DNA of 17,281 nucleotides from Cyanobacteria bacterium UBA11153. Its GTDB lineage: Bacteria; Cyanobacteriota; Cyanobacteriia; Cyanobacteriales; Coleofasciculaceae. The notes under the pieces are model-generated. The model was not told the DNA's origin. It worked only from the letters and a program-made list of their open reading frames with translations, and made no database searches. The first letter of the stretch is position 1, and every line of letters begins with the position of its first letter. Where the stretch lies: positions 1-17,281 of the forward strand of contig DOIX01000022.1 in assembly GCA_003511885.1 (NCBI GenBank). The letters run 5' to 3'. Positions 1 to 8,027 of the stretch are shown here, one piece after another. The translations under genes were made by a program, and so were the position numbers.

Positions 1-283
1 TCGAGTTTCCGTGAAAAACTGTCTGAATTTTCAGGGGTGTAACTCTTATTCCTGGTACTTTTCCCAACTCAAGACCGCACTCGAAGCTAATTGTTGTCAA
101 GGTTAATGACTTATACAGCAAGCCCTAATTAACCTAAGTTGCTACTGTAGCAGGCATTTAGAGAATTGGTATTATATAGCAGTGGACAATTAACAGTTAT
201 GGTAGTCACGCTACCAATAGTGGATGGTGCGTTAGCTTTCGCATAACTCACCATCCAGATAGCGCTCGAATTCCTCTCACCTT
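1..283. other. Non-coding flank downstream of hlyD, with two small hairpins
   Basis: No convincing gene is visible in these 283 bases. They lie 3' of the hlyD stop on the minus strand. Two perfect inverted repeats are present: GGTAG/CTACC at 201-205 and 211-215, and GGATGGTG/CACCATCC at 222-229 and 249-256. The second encloses a copy of a GCGTTAGCTTTCGC-type dispersed repeat that recurs inverted at 14941-14970. Either hairpin could help end the secretion-operon transcript, but neither is followed by a clear T-tract in the minus direction. Confidence 0.6.
222..256. repeat. Palindromic dispersed repeat (GGTGCGTTAGC type), copy 1
   Basis: Perfect 8-bp arms GGATGGTG (222-229) and CACCATCC (249-256) flank a core that contains GCGTTAGCTTTCGCATAA. 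The reverse complement of this core is found at 14946-14967, so the two are copies of one dispersed palindromic family in opposite orientation. Similar palindromes are common between cyanobacterial genes. No coding potential is seen. Confidence 0.65.
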
Positions 284-1876
284 TTACCTCACATTTTTTA
301 AACTATCCAATTTCTTCACAAACAAATCGCTAAAAATACTCATGACAGTCCGCTGCCTTACCTTAATATTAACACTAACAGACATCCCGGATTGCAATTC
401 CACTTCACCCAATTTACCCTTATTCACAGAAATTGACTGTTTATCAATTTTGATCTCCGCTGGAAAACGGTAAAATGGGTAAATTTCATCTGGCGGCAAA
501 GCATCGGAGCCAATTCTCACTAATTTACCTTTAATATCGCCAAATTCACTATAAGGAAACGAATCAACCCGCACATCTACATCAATCTCTTTTTTAGAAT
601 TAATATCCATCTCTCCCTTAATAAAACCAATATCTCGGTTAGTAATAAATACCTTGGCAATTAAGCCTTCATCTGGAACTATTTTTAAAACTGGTTCGCT
701 GGTATTAGCGACAAAACCAGGGCTTTTAGCTTTAAGTTCAAAAACTGTACCTGTGACTGGTGAAACTAAGTCTTGATATTTTAAAGTCAACTTAGTTTGG
801 CTAATTTGGCTATCAATTTCTCGGATTTTTTTATTATTTTCGACAATAATTTTTGTGATCTGGCTATTAATATCAGAAATTCTCTTGTCGTTATCGGATA
901 TTTTAGCACGTACATCAGTTTCAGATAAAGATTTTGTATTTTTTAATTTTTCTCTGGCTTGTTCGATTGCTAATCTTAAACGTTCTTCTTCTTGGGTTAA
1001 ACGAATTACATCAGCTTTACTACTGGTAACTTCCTGCTGCTGCTTCAAAAATTGAAGGCGAGCAAACCCTCCTTCTTTTACCAAAGGTTCTATGTTTGTG
1101 ACAATTTCTTGATTGACAGATAGGATATTTCTTGCATTAGCTAACTGTATTGTAGTTTGACTAAGCTGCTGGGTTAGTTGTTGGACTTCCAATTCAGCAG
1201 CAGCTTCGCGAGATCGCCGTTCATCTAGAATAGATTGTAAGCGCAGTTGTTGTTCTGAATTTAATCCTGTACCAGTAATATCTTCTTGTAATTGAGCTTG
1301 GTATAGTTTATTTTCTGAGATTAAAGATGCCCGATTTTCGGTCAGCGATATCATTTCTGGTGATATACGCAACGACGTTTTTTCTAAAAATTTACTACCA
1401 GTACCTTGAAGCTGACTGATGTAGAATTGATTTTCTTGAAGCAGGGATTCTCGAATTTTTTGTAATGATTGAAATTGAGCTTCAGCAGCAGTTTGGTCAA
1501 ATGTCAATAGGCGATCTCCTACTTCTACCCGTTGCCCTTCTTTCACGTCAATTGTTTTAACTACTCCAGCAATAGGGGCTTGTACGTCTTTGACTGCACC
1601 TTTGGGTTCCAATTTTCCTTGTGCGGGAATTGCTTCATCAATTTTCGCGAAATAAGCCCAAATAAGCGTGGAAGCCGTTACTCCGACAATTGCCCAAACA
1701 ATACATCGGGACCATATCGGAGATTGTTGTAAAATTACAGGTCGATCGAATTCTGCTTCTCTGCCAAAATGATTCGATCTTCCTCTATGATTATTTCCTG
1801 AATCAGACAGCAAAGGTCGATTTTGTCTCCGTCTTGTTGTAGCTGAGTTAGGTTGAGAGCCATTGGGACTGTTCAT
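284..1876 (-). CDS. HlyD-family periplasmic adaptor of a type I secretion system
   Basis: Membrane fusion protein of 530 residues that would link the inner-membrane ABC exporter to an outer-membrane TolC-like channel. A polar cytoplasmic N-terminus (1-52) precedes one transmembrane helix (about 56-76). The first half of a lipoyl/barrel-sandwich motif follows (about 90-128), then a long Gln/Glu-rich coiled-coil hairpin (about 130-365), the second half-motif (around LVSPVTGTVFEL) and a C-terminal beta-barrel region. This is the usual HlyD order; the length is slightly above E. coli HlyD. The gene is last in the isomerase-exporter-adaptor set. The start ATG at 1874-1876 abuts an 11-unit heptamer tract and has no Shine-Dalgarno, so translation may depend on the upstream genes. 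The family call is secure, the substrate unknown. Confidence 0.9.
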   Translation of the reverse strand: MNSPNGSQPNSATTRRRQNRPLLSDSGNNHRGRSNHFGREAEFDRPVILQQSPIWSRCIVWAIVGVTASTLIWAYFAKIDEAIPAQGKLEPKGAVKDVQAPIAGVVKTIDVKEGQRVEVGDRLLTFDQTAAEAQFQSLQKIRESLLQENQFYISQLQGTGSKFLEKTSLRISPEMISLTENRASLISENKLYQAQLQEDITGTGLNSEQQLRLQSILDERRSREAAAELEVQQLTQQLSQTTIQLANARNILSVNQEIVTNIEPLVKEGGFARLQFLKQQQEVTSSKADVIRLTQEEERLRLAIEQAREKLKNTKSLSETDVRAKISDNDKRISDINSQITKIIVENNKKIREIDSQISQTKLTLKYQDLVSPVTGTVFELKAKSPGFVANTSEPVLKIVPDEGLIAKVFITNRDIGFIKGEMDINSKKEIDVDVRVDSFPYSEFGDIKGKLVRIGSDALPPDEIYPFYRFPAEIKIDKQSISVNKGKLGEVELQSGMSVSVNIKVRQRTVMSIFSDLFVKKLDSLKNVR

Positions 1877-1880
1877 AGTT

Positions 1881-1957
1881 AGTTGATAGTTGATAGTTGA
1901 TAGTTGATGGTTGATAATTGATAGTTAATAATTGATAATTGATAGTTGATAGTTACT
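1881..1957. repeat. Heptanucleotide tandem repeat (AGTTGAT)n, 11 units
   Basis: Eleven exact 7-bp steps of AGTTGAT and close variants (GGTTGAT, AATTGAT, AGTTAAT) run from 1881 to 1957. This is a short tandemly repeated repetitive (STRR) sequence of the cyanobacterial type. It occupies the gap between the exporter and hlyD and touches the hlyD start, leaving no room for a normal ribosome binding site. Confidence 0.9.
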
Positions 1958-1970
1958 TGAATTTACTTCC

Positions 1971-2005
1971 TGTCAACTGTCAACTGTCAACTGTCCATTG
2001 TCCAT
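1971..2005. repeat. Heptanucleotide tandem repeat (TGTCAAC/TGTCCAT), 5 units
   Basis: Three TGTCAAC units are followed by two TGTCCAT units, in perfect 7-bp register, ending four bases before the exporter stop codon. It is a second STRR family in the same intergenic gap; TGTCAAC is almost the complement of the neighbouring AGTTGAT unit, so the two tracts could pair in RNA. Confidence 0.85.
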
Positions 2006-2008
2006 TGT

Positions 2009-5000
2009 TTAAAGTTGTGCTTCTTGTTGTTGATAGAGGCAATAATACCTGCCATGAAGTTCCATTAATTGATGGTGGGTTCCTTGTTCGACTACGGCAC
2101 CTTTATCCATCATTAAAATGTGATGGCTGCTGCGAATTGTGGTGAGACGGTGGGTGATGAAAAAGACTGTTCGTCCGCGAAATGCTTCGATTAAATTTAA
2201 ACAAACTTGCCTTTCTGTTTCGTAGTCTAAGGCACTGGTAGCTTCATCTAAAATTAGTAGTTGGGGATTTTGGAGGATAGTGCGCGCGATCGCAATTCGT
2301 TGTCTTTGTCCTCCAGAAAGTGCCGATCCTCTCTCTCCTACTTTGGTATTATAACCGCTCGATAAGCCCATGATAAAGTCATGGGCACAGGCAACCTTGG
2401 CTGCCTCAATAATTTCTTCAGCAGTGGCTTCGGGATTAGTTAGAGCAATATTTTCTTGTACTGTGCCGTCGAATAAGAGACTATCTTGGGGTACAATTCC
2501 TACCTGACGGCGGAGCGAATATAATTCTACTTTACTGATATCGTATTGATCGATGAGAATTCGTCCGGAGTTAAGATCGTAGAGGCGAGGTAGGAGTTTC
2601 ATTAAGGTACTTTTACCGGAACCACTTTGACCAACTATACCGACAAATACGCCAGCGGGAAACTCTAAGTTAATATTTGTTAATTGTAAGGGACCTGTTT
2701 GCCCAAAGCGGAAGGAAACATTTTCATAAGTTACTGCCCCTTTAATTACGGGCATCGGAATGTTATATCGATCTTCTTCATCTGCTTCTTGAGGATGATC
2801 GATAATATCGCTTAAACGTTCCAATGATAGGGCAGTTTCTTGGAAGTTTTGCCAAATTCTGGCTAAACGTAATAAGGGGCTAGTGACATAGCCGGAAATA
2901 ATCCGGAAAGCAATTAATTCTCCCAAGGTTAATTTCTGATCTAAAACTAAATATGCTCCTACCCAGAGAACTAATAAAGCTGAAAGTTTGTTGAGAAAGT
3001 CACTAGCGGAGCCTGCTGTTGTGGATGTGATGACTGTTTTGAAACCCGCCGATACATACCGGGCATAACGTTCCTGCCATTGCCAGCGCGATCGCAATTC
3101 TATATTTTGTGCCTTAACTGTTTGAATTCCTGAGAGTACTTCCACTAGATAAGATTGAGTTTCGGCGTTTCTTTCGGCCTTGACTCGTAATTGACGGCGT
3201 ACAATTGGCGAAACAATTATCGTTAATAATATAAATAAGGGAATTGTCGCCAGTGCCACCAGCGTCAGAAGCCAACTATAAATAAACATTACGGCAATAT
3301 AAATTACCGAAAAAATCGCATCTAGCACCACAGTCAGCGCTGTTCCTGTGAGAAACTGACGGATATTTTCTAATTCATTAATCCGGCTGGAAAGTTCCCC
3401 CACCGGACGTTTTTCAAAGTATCGCAGCGGCAATCGCAAAAGATGATCGATAATTTCCGAACCTAAAGCCATGTCAATCCGATTGGTGGTATCGACGAAC
3501 AAATAAGTCCGCAAGCTAGACAGAATTGCCTCAAAGACTGCCACCACTAACAGAAAAACACCTAAAATATGCAAAGTATCAATACTGTTTTGGACAATTA
3601 CTTTATCGATAATAATCTGAATCATCAAGGGATTTGCCAGTCCGAATAACTGTACAAAAAAGGAAGCGATCAAAACTTCCAATAACACATGACGATATTT
3701 AACCAAAGATGGTAAAAACCACTGCAAACCAAAGCGTTGTTGGGGAGTTTGCTTTGTCCGTTGTAGCAATAAAACTTGAATAACTTCCTCATTCCCACCT
3801 TCACCCTCACTCAAGAGTAAAATATCGAGCGCATCTGCCATTCTGCGCCGCACGATCCCAATTTCCGGTACTCCCAAGACAATACCCCTGTCGCTGACTT
3901 CGTAAATGACAGCAAAACTCTCATTCCAGCGCACTAAAGCTGGCACTTCCACGCGACTCATCGCTGAGGGAGGTAAGGAAACTAATTGGGCATGTAACCC
4001 CAATAAATCTGCTACTGCACCGCAAAGAGGTAAAGATAAACTGCCAGTACGAGCCATTTGATCTCCCATGACTCGTAGTACCACATCTTTGCGGAAAGGC
4101 ATCTCCAAATATTGACTAATCATTTGGAAGCAAGCTGCGCCTCCATTTAACATTCCTCTCCCCCGAAAATGGGGATATTTTCTACCTTTACTATAAGTAT
4201 CTTCTCGATTTTCTCTAGGTGGTGGTGGTTGAGTATCTGCATCGATAATCTCAATCGAGTCATTTCTTTCTTGTTGGTTATCAGTTGTGAGTTGTTGGTT
4301 AGTGGTTGTAAGGTTTCCGTTGTTTGTGACTGGCTCAAGTACTTCTGCTTCCTTAACTTCTAACTCCACATCCCATATTTCTGACAAATCAGCTTTCCGA
4401 AAACCCACAATTCTGGCTGGAATATTTCCCAGCAACTTAATCGGAGACGAACCCTCTATTGAACTAAGTTTACTGCCAACCGGAAAATCTGCAAGAGTTC
4501 CACCACCACTCACAAACCATTCGCGATCGCTATCCAGTCGATCGGGCGTAGTTTTCCGATCTTCAATATATCGCACTACGGCTTCTGGGTAAGCTGTAGA
4601 TGCTAATTCTTTGAGATTAATTCCACCATTAGCTTGTCTGGCTAACTCAGCCCCCAGCAAAGTAAAAGCTTCAATGAGAGTACAGCGCTCTTGGAAAGCT
4701 GCTACCACTGATGGCTCTTGCGCCATTATTGACAAAAAATCCATCCCATTAAATGTTAAGCAGATAGACTCTTCAGATGCGATCGCAGTTTCGCACGCTA
4801 TTCCCCTAATTAAACTTACCCACCCTAAAATAGCCCCAGGTTTGAGCAAGCCTAGGGTAACAGGTTGTGGCGTGCGCGGATCGTAACCCAACAAACGCGC
4901 CTTTCCTTCGTATAAAATCGAAACTTGGCCAGGCATTTTATCTGATGTTAAGATCGGTTTACCGAACCCGTAACGTAACAGTTGGCTTTTTTCCGACAAC

Positions 5001-5083
5001 TTAGCGATTGTTGCAGGAGTTAGTCTATCAAAAGGAAATAACTTTTTGAGAAAATCTTGAATATTTGCTTTGGTGTAAGTCAT
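2009..5083 (-). CDS. Type I secretion ABC exporter with cNMP-fold and degenerate C39-like domains
   Basis: Inner-membrane ABC exporter of 1024 residues, a fused permease-ATPase. Domains in order: a cNMP-binding-like beta-roll (about 10-140); a linker with a Gln/Asn/Thr stretch (about 250-272) encoded by heptamer-like repeats; a C39 peptidase-like domain (about 303-440); a six-helix transmembrane domain (about 465-745); and the nucleotide-binding domain. The last has Walker A GQSGSGKST (818-826), signature LSGGQRQ (922-928), Walker B LLILDEATSALD (942-953) and the His loop (H978). ATPase motifs look intact. The C39 triad does not: the Cys position is Gly314 in NGGAAC, the His region reads WNESF and the Asp-Pro reads VP. 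The cNMP cassette reads LGWVSL and CETA in place of the usual GE and RTA. It probably moves unprocessed substrates, like HlyB. Operon partners are the isomerase (5175-5894) and hlyD. Confidence 0.9.
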   Translation of the reverse strand: MTYTKANIQDFLKKLFPFDRLTPATIAKLSEKSQLLRYGFGKPILTSDKMPGQVSILYEGKARLLGYDPRTPQPVTLGLLKPGAILGWVSLIRGIACETAIASEESICLTFNGMDFLSIMAQEPSVVAAFQERCTLIEAFTLLGAELARQANGGINLKELASTAYPEAVVRYIEDRKTTPDRLDSDREWFVSGGGTLADFPVGSKLSSIEGSSPIKLLGNIPARIVGFRKADLSEIWDVELEVKEAEVLEPVTNNGNLTTTNQQLTTDNQQERNDSIEIIDADTQPPPPRENREDTYSKGRKYPHFRGRGMLNGGAACFQMISQYLEMPFRKDVVLRVMGDQMARTGSLSLPLCGAVADLLGLHAQLVSLPPSAMSRVEVPALVRWNESFAVIYEVSDRGIVLGVPEIGIVRRRMADALDILLLSEGEGGNEEVIQVLLLQRTKQTPQQRFGLQWFLPSLVKYRHVLLEVLIASFFVQLFGLANPLMIQIIIDKVIVQNSIDTLHILGVFLLVVAVFEAILSSLRTYLFVDTTNRIDMALGSEIIDHLLRLPLRYFEKRPVGELSSRINELENIRQFLTGTALTVVLDAIFSVIYIAVMFIYSWLLTLVALATIPLFILLTIIVSPIVRRQLRVKAERNAETQSYLVEVLSGIQTVKAQNIELRSRWQWQERYARYVSAGFKTVITSTTAGSASDFLNKLSALLVLWVGAYLVLDQKLTLGELIAFRIISGYVTSPLLRLARIWQNFQETALSLERLSDIIDHPQEADEEDRYNIPMPVIKGAVTYENVSFRFGQTGPLQLTNINLEFPAGVFVGIVGQSGSGKSTLMKLLPRLYDLNSGRILIDQYDISKVELYSLRRQVGIVPQDSLLFDGTVQENIALTNPEATAEEIIEAAKVACAHDFIMGLSSGYNTKVGERGSALSGGQRQRIAIARTILQNPQLLILDEATSALDYETERQVCLNLIEAFRGRTVFFITHRLTTIRSSHHILMMDKGAVVEQGTHHQLMELHGRYYCLYQQQEAQL
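4267..4330. repeat. In-frame heptamer-like repeat in the exporter linker
   Basis: On the minus strand the coding sequence can be parsed as roughly 7-bp steps ACTAACC, AACAACT, CACAACT, GATAACC, AACAAGA, encoding the segment TTTNQQLTTDNQQ between the cNMP-like and C39-like domains. Units are diverged, so this is less certain than the intergenic tracts, but base content and step match the STRRs nearby. Confidence 0.55.
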
Positions 5084-5090
5084 TAATTTC

Positions 5091-5154
5091 AGGGACTAGG
5101 GACTAGGGACTAAGAAATGGGTTTTGAGTAGTCACTTTTGACTTTTGACTTTTG
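5091..5154. repeat. Two short heptamer tracts, (AGGGACT)3 and (ACTTTTG)3
   Basis: AGGGACT is repeated three times at 5091-5111 and ACTTTTG three times at 5134-5154, both in exact 7-bp register. They fill the 91-bp gap between the isomerase stop and the exporter start. No Shine-Dalgarno is visible in front of the exporter ATG. Confidence 0.85.
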
Positions 5155-5174
5155 ACTTATCCACTCCCCATTAT

Positions 5175-5894
5175 TTAACTAATCTTTGTTTGTTTAACTT
5201 GTTCTTGCACCCAGCTATTAAATAGCTCGTCGGTTAGCTGCCGACGCATTTGGTCATCTAGTTGGGCGGGAAAAAACTTCTCTAGTCGTACAATGATAAA
5301 CCATTCTCCCAGACGAGTAGGAGGCCATAATTGACCAGGTTGGCTCACTCTAAGCATCTGAGCCAACATTGGATGGGGGAAATTCAGTTGCACAGGTCCA
5401 ATTAAGCCTCCCGTTTGTACTTCTGGCCCTTGGGAATATTCTTTCGCCAAGTCGCTAAAAGACTGTTCCCCTTCTTGGATGCGGAAGTACAGCTCTTGTG
5501 CCATCGCCCCATCCTTTGTCCGGAGGAGAGAATAAATTGCTCTGTCTAACATTTCTTTCCGTTTGAGGAAATAGGAATCTATTTTATTTGCCCAATTTAA
5601 TTGTTTAAATTTTTCGATCTTTATTCCTCTATCTACTAACTCTTCAACTTGTTCGTTAGTCATGTTTTGACGTTCCAGCCATGCCAACCGGTCGGCCTCC
5701 GTCATTAGCTGATTCCGTTCGTAAAACTGCTGACAAGCTAAGGTTTTTTCTTCTGGAGTACAATCTATAGCGGTAATTGCTCCATCAACAATAATTTCCC
5801 GCAGTAGTTGAGGGAGTAATTGATATTTGGCTAAGAGCGGAATTAGTTCTTCAGCCGCGATCGTGCGATCTCCTACCTGTAAAACGCTATTCAT
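5175..5894 (-). CDS. PpiC/parvulin-type peptidylprolyl isomerase, first gene of the secretion operon
   Basis: A 239-residue protein with a helical N-terminal part resembling the SurA/PpiC chaperone segment (about 1-120) and a parvulin domain (about 125-215). Recognisable parvulin elements are FSDLAKEYSQGPEVQTGGLIGP, with the DLA...S...GG pattern, then FPHPMLAQML and the terminal strand GEWFIIVRLEKF. The family catalyses cis-trans isomerisation at prolines. No signal peptide or membrane helix is visible, so unlike SurA it should be cytoplasmic, where it could keep exporter substrates unfolded or export-competent; this role is inferred from the operon. It lies 91 bp upstream of the exporter on the same strand. 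The start ATG at 5892-5894 lacks a strong Shine-Dalgarno. Confidence 0.85.
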   Translation of the reverse strand: MNSVLQVGDRTIAAEELIPLLAKYQLLPQLLREIIVDGAITAIDCTPEEKTLACQQFYERNQLMTEADRLAWLERQNMTNEQVEELVDRGIKIEKFKQLNWANKIDSYFLKRKEMLDRAIYSLLRTKDGAMAQELYFRIQEGEQSFSDLAKEYSQGPEVQTGGLIGPVQLNFPHPMLAQMLRVSQPGQLWPPTRLGEWFIIVRLEKFFPAQLDDQMRRQLTDELFNSWVQEQVKQTKIS

Positions 5895-6025
5895 TTGAGC
5901 GAGCTGTTTCTCAATAATGTATTGTTACTTATACTTAGATTTATTTTAAACTAACACAGTTAGTATCCTAAAGCCTAGCCTTACTGGAAAATATTAAGTT
6001 TCATTTAACAAGGTTGTGAAGAGAG
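5895..6025 (-). promoter_or_regulatory. Putative promoter region of the type I secretion operon
   Basis: AT-rich region directly upstream of the isomerase start. A perfect inverted repeat ACTAAC-ACA-GTTAGT (5950-5955 and 5959-5964) sits about 55-70 bp before the ATG and could be an operator. TATAAG-like hexamers occur between it and the gene on the minus strand. No consensus -35/-10 pair can be assigned with confidence. Confidence 0.3.
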
Positions 6026-6051
6026 CAAAATACCCTTGCTTTATCAAGGGT
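6026..6051 (-). terminator. Candidate terminator of the tmk-holB transcript, copy of an AAACCCTTG hairpin repeat
   Basis: Perfect 7-bp stem ACCCTTG/CAAGGGT (6032-6038 and 6045-6051) with a 6-base loop. Read on the minus strand it is followed by ATTTTG, a weak T-run, about 100 bp after the holB stop. The same hairpin with a similar tail recurs at 13840-13863, so it may be a dispersed repeat co-opted as a terminator. Confidence 0.4.
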
Positions 6052-6140
6052 TTAATTTCTGTCAAATAACGGTTAACTGTCCACGGCTATCCAAGTTACT
6101 GTTCCCGGATTGATGTCCCCTACCTCAAACCTCTCTATCC

Positions 6141-6168
6141 TCACCCCTCACCCCTCACCTCTCACCCC
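6141..6168. repeat. Heptamer tract (TCACCCC)4 across the holB stop codon
   Basis: Four 7-bp units TCACCCC, TCACCCC, TCACCTC, TCACCCC. On the minus strand they encode the last residues GVRGEG of the delta' subunit, and the TGA stop (6148-6150) is itself part of a repeat unit. Confidence 0.85.
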
Positions 6169-7110
6169 TAAAAATTTCAGAAACGTCACTTCCCAAACCA
6201 ATCGCGATTGAGCATAACTCTTCAGATATTGTCGCGTTTGCTCCAAAAGTTGGATAATAGATGTTTGATGCTGTTTTTGCCAGTAATAATGTTGCAAATA
6301 ATCCACTAACCACAACTGAGATTGAGAATCGAGAGTTTTGTCAATTTCCTTGGCTAGTTGTAATGCCATCCGCAGGGATTTGGGAAATTGAGTAACTCGA
6401 TTGAGTAATTCTGGCGAGATAGCTTTGAGTTGGGCAAAAGATGCGATGGCATCTCCGGGACTACCTTGGGCAATTCCCAATATTGAAGGTTGTGCGAGAA
6501 TCTCTTGATAACCTGTTTGTCGGAGTACAGTTTCCATCTCCTCTGGCGCTAACCTATCGAAGGGAATCCGCTGACACCGAGAAACGAGGGTTGGTAACAA
6601 AGATTCGACGCTAGGTGCAATTAACATTAATGTCGCACGTCCTGGTTCTTCCAGCGTCTTTAACAAGCCATTTGCCGCTGCCTCTGCCATTGTTTCTGCC
6701 TGCTCCATTACTACTACCTGACGCGGTGCTTCTAGAGGGCGACGCGCTAAAAACTGAGTAATTTCGCGAATTTGTTCTAAACGAATTTGGGGAGAGCCTT
6801 TCCGTTTTAATCCTTGTTGTGCTGCTTCTTTGGCAGATAATCTAATTCCATTATGGAGGTAAGTTGGTTCCACCCAAAGTACATCTGGATGATTCCCCTG
6901 TTGCAAACGTCTCCGCACTAATACTTGTTTCTCAGGCGAGACATCCTGACAAAACAACAGGGCAATAAATGCCCGTGCTACCAAACTCCGCCCCACCCCA
7001 TCTGCACCCGCAAATAGATAGGCAGGAGCAATCCGGTTTGCCTCAACTGCCCCTTTTAAAAGTGCGATGGCTTGTTTTTGCCCCACTAATCCAGCAAAGT
7101 CATTAATCAT
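6148..7110 (-). CDS. holB: DNA polymerase III delta' subunit (clamp loader)
   Basis: Non-catalytic AAA+ subunit of the clamp loader that places the beta sliding clamp on DNA. From the ATG at 7108-7110 the protein has 320 residues. FAGLVGQKQAI (5-15) is the typical start of the family. The P-loop is degenerate, GADGVGRS (35-42), with Arg where ATPase-active subunits have Lys, as expected for delta'. LLKTLEEPG (149-157) and the SRC motif (177-179) are clear. The four-Cys zinc module of E. coli delta' is not visible; only C54 lies in that region. An in-frame GTG three codons upstream (7119) is possible, but AAGGGG is better spaced for the ATG. It follows tmk by about 35 bp on the same strand. 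The last residues come from a heptamer repeat. Confidence 0.92.
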   Translation of the reverse strand: MINDFAGLVGQKQAIALLKGAVEANRIAPAYLFAGADGVGRSLVARAFIALLFCQDVSPEKQVLVRRRLQQGNHPDVLWVEPTYLHNGIRLSAKEAAQQGLKRKGSPQIRLEQIREITQFLARRPLEAPRQVVVMEQAETMAEAAANGLLKTLEEPGRATLMLIAPSVESLLPTLVSRCQRIPFDRLAPEEMETVLRQTGYQEILAQPSILGIAQGSPGDAIASFAQLKAISPELLNRVTQFPKSLRMALQLAKEIDKTLDSQSQLWLVDYLQHYYWQKQHQTSIIQLLEQTRQYLKSYAQSRLVWEVTFLKFLGVRGEG

Positions 7111-7130
7111 CTCACTCACTATCCCCTTTG

Positions 7131-7200
7131 CCTAACCCCTAACCCCTAGTCCCTAACCCCTAGCCCCCAGTCCCTAGCCCCCAGTCCCCACTCCCCAAAC
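7131..7200. repeat. Heptanucleotide tract of 10 units forming the tmk 3' end
   Basis: Ten uninterrupted 7-bp units (CCTAACC, CCTAGTC, CCTAGCC, CCCAGTC and similar) run from 7131 to 7200. The minus-strand reading encodes the last 17 or so residues of thymidylate kinase, including WGLGARDWGLGVRD, and supplies its TAG stop (7146-7148). The tract also fills the tmk-holB gap. Confidence 0.92.
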
Positions 7201-7844
7201 CGCTGAGATAAAATCTGGCGAATGTCTAACTGTACAGCTTCCTCGCTCTGGCTGCCGTCAATCCTGACAATGCGATCGCGATATAATGAGGCTAATTGAG
7301 TAAAACCCTTCTGGACTCGTTGGTGAAAGGATAATTCTGCTTCTTCCATCCGATCCGCTTTGCCCCTAGCACGCGCCCGCTGTAAGCCAAGGGAGACATC
7401 CACATCCAGCCAGATGGTAAGATCGCTATTGAGTCCACCTGTGGCAATTTGGTTAAGTTGGGCGATTAATTTTAAGTCGATACCTCGCCCGTAACCTTGG
7501 TAGGCTATCGTAGAGTCAGTATAGCGATCGCACAAAACAATTGCCCCTTGCTCGAGCAATGGTTTAATAAATTCTTCCACATGCTGTGCCCGATCCGCTG
7601 CGTACAATAGAAGCTCGGCACGGTCTTTAATCTGTAAGCTTTGTCCCTCCAGGAGGATTTGGCGCAGTGCTACTCCTAATGAAGTTCCTCCTGGTTGTCT
7701 GGTGAGAGCGACATGTCTCGGTTTGCCGAGATTCCCCAAAAATGCTAGAGTACCACTGGCAAGCAGCCAATCTCGCGATCGCGCAATTTGGGTGGTTTTG
7801 CCGCTACCTTCAACTCCCTCAAACACAATCAGCTTCCCGTTCAT
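7146..7844 (-). CDS. tmk: Thymidylate kinase (dTMP kinase)
   Basis: Phosphorylates dTMP to dTDP with ATP for DNA synthesis. From the ATG at 7842-7844 the protein has 232 residues. The P-loop GVEGSGKTT is at 10-18, the DRY motif of CDRYTDSTIAYQG at 106-108, and the Arg-rich lid RARARGKADR at 156-165. The usual TREPGG dTMP-site motif reads TRQPGG (Gln50), a small oddity. The open frame continues upstream to a TTG at 8081, but the extra 79 residues have no family similarity and overlap the divergent gene at 8028, so they are rejected; an ATG at 7871 is a second option. The C-terminus from about residue 216 is encoded by a heptamer repeat. It forms an operon with holB. Confidence 0.93.
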   Translation of the reverse strand: MNGKLIVFEGVEGSGKTTQIARSRDWLLASGTLAFLGNLGKPRHVALTRQPGGTSLGVALRQILLEGQSLQIKDRAELLLYAADRAQHVEEFIKPLLEQGAIVLCDRYTDSTIAYQGYGRGIDLKLIAQLNQIATGGLNSDLTIWLDVDVSLGLQRARARGKADRMEEAELSFHQRVQKGFTQLASLYRDRIVRIDGSQSEEAVQLDIRQILSQRFGEWGLGARDWGLGVRD

Positions 7845-8027
7845 TTGCCAATTTTCTATCCTTAACTCCATTTTTTGGTAATCTTTATCCGGATAAACCG
7901 CTAATATACTGGTAGCTGAGAGCAGTTGCCAATTCCTTTGTTCATCCTTTTCTTCTCTCCTAACCATCAGGAGACGTTCGATATAATTAAAAGCGTCTAG
8001 CTGCGTGACACCTACGGTTATATTAAT
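7845..8027. promoter_or_regulatory. Divergent intergenic region between tmk and the 115-residue gene
   Basis: These 183 bases separate the divergent starts at 7844 (minus) and 8028 (plus) and must hold both promoters unless either is read through. A TATATTAAT stretch lies directly before the plus-strand ATG, too close for a normal -10 unless that mRNA is nearly leaderless. GGATAG lies upstream of the tmk ATG. No strong consensus promoter is seen. Confidence 0.35.

Noticed and set aside
1881..2005. CRISPR-like array between exporter and hlyD
   Set aside because: The repeats are contiguous 7-bp units without spacers, so they are STRRs and not a CRISPR array.
4147..4886. Several open frames overlapping the exporter on both strands
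   Set aside because: All are inside the long exporter frame, which has clear domain structure; the others look like shadows with no motifs.
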